Source of the DNA: CALCZU01 sp964396165
Lineage (GTDB): Bacteria > Bdellovibrionota > FAC87 > UBA2466
Length of the DNA stretch: 64,000 nt
Assembly (NCBI GenBank): GCA_964396165.1
Contig: CAYNEF010000014.1
Coordinates: forward strand, 1 to 64,000
Direction: 5' to 3'
Below the pieces are notes generated by a model. That model ran no database searches and was not told where the DNA came from. It saw only the letters and a list, made by a program, of their open reading frames with translations. This document shows, one piece after another, positions 60,403 to 64,000 of the stretch. The stretch's first letter is position 1, and each line of letters opens with the position of its first letter. Both the position numbers and the translations under genes were made by a program.

Positions 60403-61512
60403 ATGTTTTTTCAATCAAAAGGCCAAAGTGTTACTGAAAAAGAAATCCTCTCTGCGCTCTCGCAAGTGCAAGATCCTGATCTCCACAAAGACATCGTCTC
60501 GTTGGGATTTGTAAAGGATGTGAAAATAGACGGCGGCAAAGTCAGCCTGAAAGTAGAGCTGACGACTCCTGCTTGCCCGGTCAAAGAACAATTAAAAACG
60601 GAATGCGAAACACGCATCAAGGCACTGAGTGGCGTGACCGAAGTAAAAGTTGAAATGACTGCACAAGTCCGCGCAACTACTCCGGGTGGAAACAGAATTG
60701 CACTTCCCAATGTAAAAAATGTGATTGCAGTTGCTTCTGGCAAAGGTGGCGTTGGAAAAAGTACAGTCACTATTAATCTTGCGATGGCTTTAAAACAAAC
60801 AGGCGCAAGTGTTGGTTTGATGGATGCAGATATTTACGGCCCTTCTATTCCTTTGATGATGGGTACAAAAGAAAAACCCGTACAAAAAGATGGCAAAATG
60901 GTTCCTGTGATTAAAAACGGAATCAAAATTATGTCGATGGGTTTTTTAGTTCCGGAAAATGAAGCAGTCGTATGGCGCGGTCCGATGGTGCATGGCGCTT
61001 TGACTCAGTTCTTGTCTCACGTCGAATGGGGCGAGCTGGATTATCTTTTGATTGATATGCCTCCTGGTACTGGGGATGCACAGCTTACGATCAGCCAAAC
61101 AGCACCTGTTTCGGGTGCAGTGATTGTTACGACTCCACAAGATGTCAGTTTATTAGATGTACGACGTGGAATTCGCATGTTTGAAAATGTAAAAGTTCCT
61201 GTCTTGGGTGTTGTGGAAAATATGGCGGGTTTTGTCTGCAGTGAATGTAACCATACGACGCACATCTTTAGACAAGGCGGCGGCGATAAGATTGCAGCCG
61301 AAATGGGCGTGCCTCTTCTTGCCTCTATTCCACTGGATCCAAAAGTGGCTGAAGGAAGTGACATGGGAAATCCAGTCGTCACCGCATTTCCGCAAAGCAT
61401 TGTCGCAAAATTGTATACAAAGCTTGCCGGTGAAGTAGCAGCAACACTTTCTGTACTTCATGCAAAAACAAACGGCCACTTTCAACCGCTTTCGATGGAG
61501 TGGAGAACATGA
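60403..61512 (+). CDS. apbC: ApbC/Mrp-type iron-sulfur carrier ATPase
   Basis: The 369-residue protein has an N-terminal DUF59/MIP18 domain (about 10-85, VQDPDLHKDIVSLGF) and the Mrp/NBP35 P-loop ATPase with the deviant Walker A GKGGVGKST (about 110-118). DADIYGPSIP, IDMPPGTGD and the metal-binding CSEC motif near the C-terminus are present. ApbC carries and transfers [4Fe-4S] clusters. It heads an operon with DUF971, YgfZ and ResB, all linked to Fe-S or cytochrome maturation. There is no Shine-Dalgarno before ATG 60403. Confidence 0.92.
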   Translation: MFFQSKGQSVTEKEILSALSQVQDPDLHKDIVSLGFVKDVKIDGGKVSLKVELTTPACPVKEQLKTECETRIKALSGVTEVKVEMTAQVRATTPGGNRIALPNVKNVIAVASGKGGVGKSTVTINLAMALKQTGASVGLMDADIYGPSIPLMMGTKEKPVQKDGKMVPVIKNGIKIMSMGFLVPENEAVVWRGPMVHGALTQFLSHVEWGELDYLLIDMPPGTGDAQLTISQTAPVSGAVIVTTPQDVSLLDVRRGIRMFENVKVPVLGVVENMAGFVCSECNHTTHIFRQGGGDKIAAEMGVPLLASIPLDPKVAEGSDMGNPVVTAFPQSIVAKLYTKLAGEVAATLSVLHAKTNGHFQPLSMEWRT

Positions 61513-61835
61513 ACGCCACATTCGCTCCGACACAGTTAAAACAACTCGATCCGACAACTTTAGGAATTCGCTGGAGCGACGGGCATGACTCTATCTTTCA
61601 GGTGAGAAATATTCGCCTGGCGTGTCACTGTGCCACTTGTATTGATGAGTGGACTCGTGAGAAACTTTTAAAAGCTGAAACTGTGCCTATGGATGTTAAA
61701 CCGCGCAAAATCGACAGTGTTGGAAGATATGCACTGAAGTTTGCTTGGAGTGATGGGCACGATACCGGGATCTTTACATTTGAACATCTTAGAACCCTCT
61801 GCGAGTGTCCCCAATGCAAGAAAATCTTACAATAG
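61509..61835 (+). CDS. DUF971 family protein
   Basis: The 108-residue protein has two halves, each with a WSDGHDS/WSDGHDT strand (about 23-29 and 79-85) and a Cys pair (LACHCATCIDEW, TLCECPQC). This is DUF971, the domain found at the N-terminus of gamma-butyrobetaine hydroxylase and fused or adjacent to Mrp/ApbC proteins. A metal or Fe-S role is plausible. ATG 61509 overlaps the apbC stop (ATGA) and has GGAG just upstream. Confidence 0.85.
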   Translation: MNATFAPTQLKQLDPTTLGIRWSDGHDSIFQVRNIRLACHCATCIDEWTREKLLKAETVPMDVKPRKIDSVGRYALKFAWSDGHDTGIFTFEHLRTLCECPQCKKILQ

Positions 61836-62869
61836 CGGCAAATTACTTTCCTGTTACTGAAATTAAAGAAATTGAAAATGTTGCTGTCCCATGGATTGTA
61901 AAATCCTACGCGGATGATTTCAAACGTGCTGAAACAACGGGTGGACTGTTTGATTTCAGCCACTATGGCGTTTTAAAGGTGATTGGCAGTGATTCTGCGG
62001 ATTATTTAAACCGCATGAGTACCATCAATTTAAAAAACTTTAATCCCAGACACGCCAATGTGGGCGCTTTTTTAACGGGCAAAGCCAGTACAATTTCAAT
62101 GGTGACGATTCTCGAGAGAGAACATTCTTTTGAGATCATCGTGCCGCACCCGTATACTCAGAAAACTTTCAAGCATCTCGACAAGTTTCACTTCAGTGAG
62201 AGACTAGAAATCGAAAATGTGTCTGAACAATTTGCCCTTTTCGGATTGTACCGTCCCAGCTTAAAACTCAGGTCCCTACTTAAGATAGAAAATTGGAAGC
62301 CTTTGGAAATTATTTTTAGACGTTGGGTAGGGTTTGATTGGACGATTTGGAAGGATGCGAGAATCCCTGATTTCTACTGGGTAAAGGCAGAACGTTCACA
62401 AACTTCCTCTTTGCTAGAAGAAATTAACTCCAATCCGGAGTTACCGCTGTTGGGATTAAAAACGTACGATTATATCCGTATCGCAAACGGCATTCCAGAA
62501 ATTGGAAAAGACATATTAGATGGGGATATTTTTCTCGAAGCAAATTACGAAGAGGCAATTGCACGGGGTAAAGGATGTTACCCGGGGCAAGAAGTCATCG
62601 AAAGAATTTCGACATATGGGCAAGTGAATAAAAAAGTCATGAAAGTAAATGTCGCACTTTCAGATAAGACTGTTTTAGGGGAACTTCCGCAAGTCATTCG
62701 GTCTGCAGATAAAATTGTGGGAAGTTTATCCAGTCTCGAAGAAGATCCAAAAGATCCGTCAAAAGCAATAGGACTAGCTTCTATCCATAAAGATTTTTGG
62801 GAAAGTCGTCTTGATTATTCGACTGATTTAGGCCACCTGGTCAGTGTTGCAAAAGAAAAGGCAGTATGA
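61814..62869 (+). CDS. ygfZ: YgfZ/GcvT-like folate-binding Fe-S protein
   Basis: With ATG 61814 the protein has 351 residues. It has the GcvT-like barrel and the YgfZ signature KGCYPGQEVIERISTYGQVNKK (in parts, about 253-270), whose Cys is conserved. YgfZ supports maturation and repair of Fe-S enzymes with folate. The start overlaps the DUF971 gene by about 20 bp, with no Shine-Dalgarno, so translation is coupled; a GTG lies three codons earlier. The resB gene overlaps its stop by 4 bp. Confidence 0.87.
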   Translation: MQENLTIAANYFPVTEIKEIENVAVPWIVKSYADDFKRAETTGGLFDFSHYGVLKVIGSDSADYLNRMSTINLKNFNPRHANVGAFLTGKASTISMVTILEREHSFEIIVPHPYTQKTFKHLDKFHFSERLEIENVSEQFALFGLYRPSLKLRSLLKIENWKPLEIIFRRWVGFDWTIWKDARIPDFYWVKAERSQTSSLLEEINSNPELPLLGLKTYDYIRIANGIPEIGKDILDGDIFLEANYEEAIARGKGCYPGQEVIERISTYGQVNKKVMKVNVALSDKTVLGELPQVIRSADKIVGSLSSLEEDPKDPSKAIGLASIHKDFWESRLDYSTDLGHLVSVAKEKAV

Positions 62870-64000
62870 GCTTTTTACGTTCTTTATTTCGTTTTTTTTC
62901 TTCTCTGAAATTAGCAGTAATTTCTTTGGTTCTTCTGGCAGCAATCCTTGCCACAGCTACTGTGATTGAATCGCGTTATGGAACAAGGGCAGCATGGGTA
63001 GCCGTGTATGGGACTGCCTGGTTTGGTGGTGTTCTCTTCTTGCTTGGACTAAATGTTCTTTGCGCTGCACTCTCCAGATACCCCTGGAAGCCCAGACAAA
63101 CAGGTTTTGTCATCACACACTTGGGGATCATCACGATTCTTATCGGTTCTTTTTTGACTCAACGCTTGGGAGTAGATGGGAATTTACCTATTTATGAAAA
63201 AAGTGCTGATAATGAAGTTGTATTGAATGACTTGAGTTTAAGTTTAATAGATGAAAAAAATGACAAGAAACAAGAATTCAAAATTCGCGAGTCCGTAAAT
63301 GCCAAAGAAGGCAAAATGTTTAGCGTGGGGATTACAAATAACACTTCTTTGGTAGTCGATGGCTTTATTCCGCGCGCCGTCTTAAGAAAGAAATTTCTTC
63401 CTTCCGAAACAAAAGTGGGTGGTTCTGCTTTGAAAGTGGAATTGTATAATGATCGTTTCCATATTTCCGAATGGCTTTATTCTACTGAACCAGGATTACC
63501 GTCCAAAATCAGTCTTGGTCCCGCTGAGCTTTCCTTAAGAGATCTCTGGAATGCGAGCGATTTAGAGTCTTTTAATAATCCGCCAAAAAATAAGAACCAA
63601 GGAATTGGCTTAATTGTTTTAACCCAGGAAGGTAAAGATTTTCGCGTTCCCATTCAGGTGAGTAAAAACTGGAATAAAGTGGGTGGGACAAAGCTTGAAA
63701 TCAGAATTGATAAGTATCTGCCTTACGCTATTGTAGAAAATAACAAGCTTGTGAACCGCTCTCCTGAGCCAGTCAATCCGGCAGTAGAATTCACTTTAAG
63801 AGAAATCGGCGGAAATAAAGAAGAAGAAAAACATACTGTGTTTTCTAATTTTCCTGAGTTTGCCACAATCCATGGCGGTGCTAAAAACCAACATACCTTT
63901 GGCTATAAAGCGAGAATGATTTCACTGGCAGCTCCCAAAAAAGAAGAATTGGGAATGGTCGGTACAAGCAGGGGTGAACTGCAGTTTGCCACAGCCGATG
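62866..64000 (+). CDS. resB: ResB/Ccs1-type cytochrome c biogenesis protein (partial, runs off the window)
   Basis: From ATG 62866 (ATGA overlap with ygfZ) the frame stays open to the window end, 378 codons. The N-terminus has membrane spans at about 17-32 and 47-63 (LRSLFRFFSSLKLAVISL and WFGGVLFLLGLNVLCAAL) and a third near 75-92 (GFVITHLGIITILIGSF). A large periplasmic domain follows. The first two spans match ResB/Ccs1, which deliver reduced apocytochrome or haem for system II cytochrome c maturation. It may continue into a fused CcsA part, as in CcsBA, which lies outside. It fits the sdh genes and the cytochrome at 44344. Confidence 0.85.
   Translation, partial: MSFLRSLFRFFSSLKLAVISLVLLAAILATATVIESRYGTRAAWVAVYGTAWFGGVLFLLGLNVLCAALSRYPWKPRQTGFVITHLGIITILIGSFLTQRLGVDGNLPIYEKSADNEVVLNDLSLSLIDEKNDKKQEFKIRESVNAKEGKMFSVGITNNTSLVVDGFIPRAVLRKKFLPSETKVGGSALKVELYNDRFHISEWLYSTEPGLPSKISLGPAELSLRDLWNASDLESFNNPPKNKNQGIGLIVLTQEGKDFRVPIQVSKNWNKVGGTKLEIRIDKYLPYAIVENNKLVNRSPEPVNPAVEFTLREIGGNKEEEKHTVFSNFPEFATIHGGAKNQHTFGYKARMISLAAPKKEELGMVGTSRGELQFATAD

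Noticed and set aside
60411..60770. 119-codon minus-strand frame inside apbC
   Set aside because: Mirror of the conserved ApbC coding sequence, without a ribosome site.
1..64000. tRNA, rRNA, insertion sequences and transposases
   Set aside because: I looked for T-loop-like GTTCGA patterns, transposase motifs and terminal repeats and found none that hold.

Overview
The window reads as a compact chromosome segment of a Gram-negative, probably predatory or predator-related bacterium of the Bdellovibrio type. Direct clues are two TIGR02147-family proteins, a family concentrated in Bdellovibrionota and Fibrobacter; an FHA-GGDEF protein with the architecture of the Bdellovibrio predation cyclase DgcB; an outer membrane (TonB-dependent receptor, beta-barrel, lipoproteins); and very many small secreted proteins of unknown function. 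Base composition looks to be in the low 40s percent GC by eye. The assignment is inference from gene content; no rRNA or tRNA gene was seen.

Layout. 0-3.5 kb: a TIGR02147 protein facing a cobalamin-riboswitch / BtuB-like receptor / TonB-like operon. 3.5-8.4 kb: secreted and membrane proteins of unknown role, a START-domain protein, a 54-residue DUF5989 protein, a methylmalonyl-CoA epimerase-like protein and a rhomboid protease. 8.5-11.6 kb: an accessory patch of Cys-rich secreted proteins and a second TIGR02147 protein with repeated GGGAC palindromes in its promoter region. 11.6-18 kb: an FtsK translocase that lacks the gamma domain, a CaCA exchanger, a DHH phosphoesterase, the FHA-GGDEF cyclase and KhpA. 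18-22.7 kb: a giant IPT/kelch lipoprotein. 22.8-36 kb: metabolism and housekeeping (sdhCAB, aconitase, Lon, M48 protease) mixed with a GT-C-like membrane protein, a caspase-fold secreted protein and an FkbM methyltransferase. 36-45 kb: a 50-residue basic protein, a periplasmic carbonic anhydrase with a divergent LysR regulator, and an ABC transporter-cytochrome c operon. 45-53 kb: an accessory region, AT-rich in part, in which two genes sit between a glycosyltransferase gene and a second copy of its 3' end. 52.7-55.4 kb: envelope glycosylation genes. 55.8-59.8 kb: a strongly structured candidate RNA with its own terminator, a Ser/Thr kinase, and a phosphatase / DUF952 / secreted ADP-ribosyltransferase operon. 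60.4-64 kb: an Fe-S and cytochrome biogenesis operon (ApbC/Mrp, DUF971, YgfZ, ResB) running off the right edge.

Two features recur. First, several genes lack a Shine-Dalgarno sequence but have a -10-like box 6-8 nt before the start codon (10140, 26300, 28007, 29213, 40705, 56039), which predicts leaderless mRNAs. Second, convergent genes commonly end within 0-5 bp of each other with no terminator between them. The strongest candidates for something undescribed are the structured RNA at 55.80-56.02 kb, the operon ending in a secreted R-S-E ADP-ribosyltransferase at 57.1-59.8 kb, and the kelch propeller nested inside an IPT domain at 20.5-21.5 kb.
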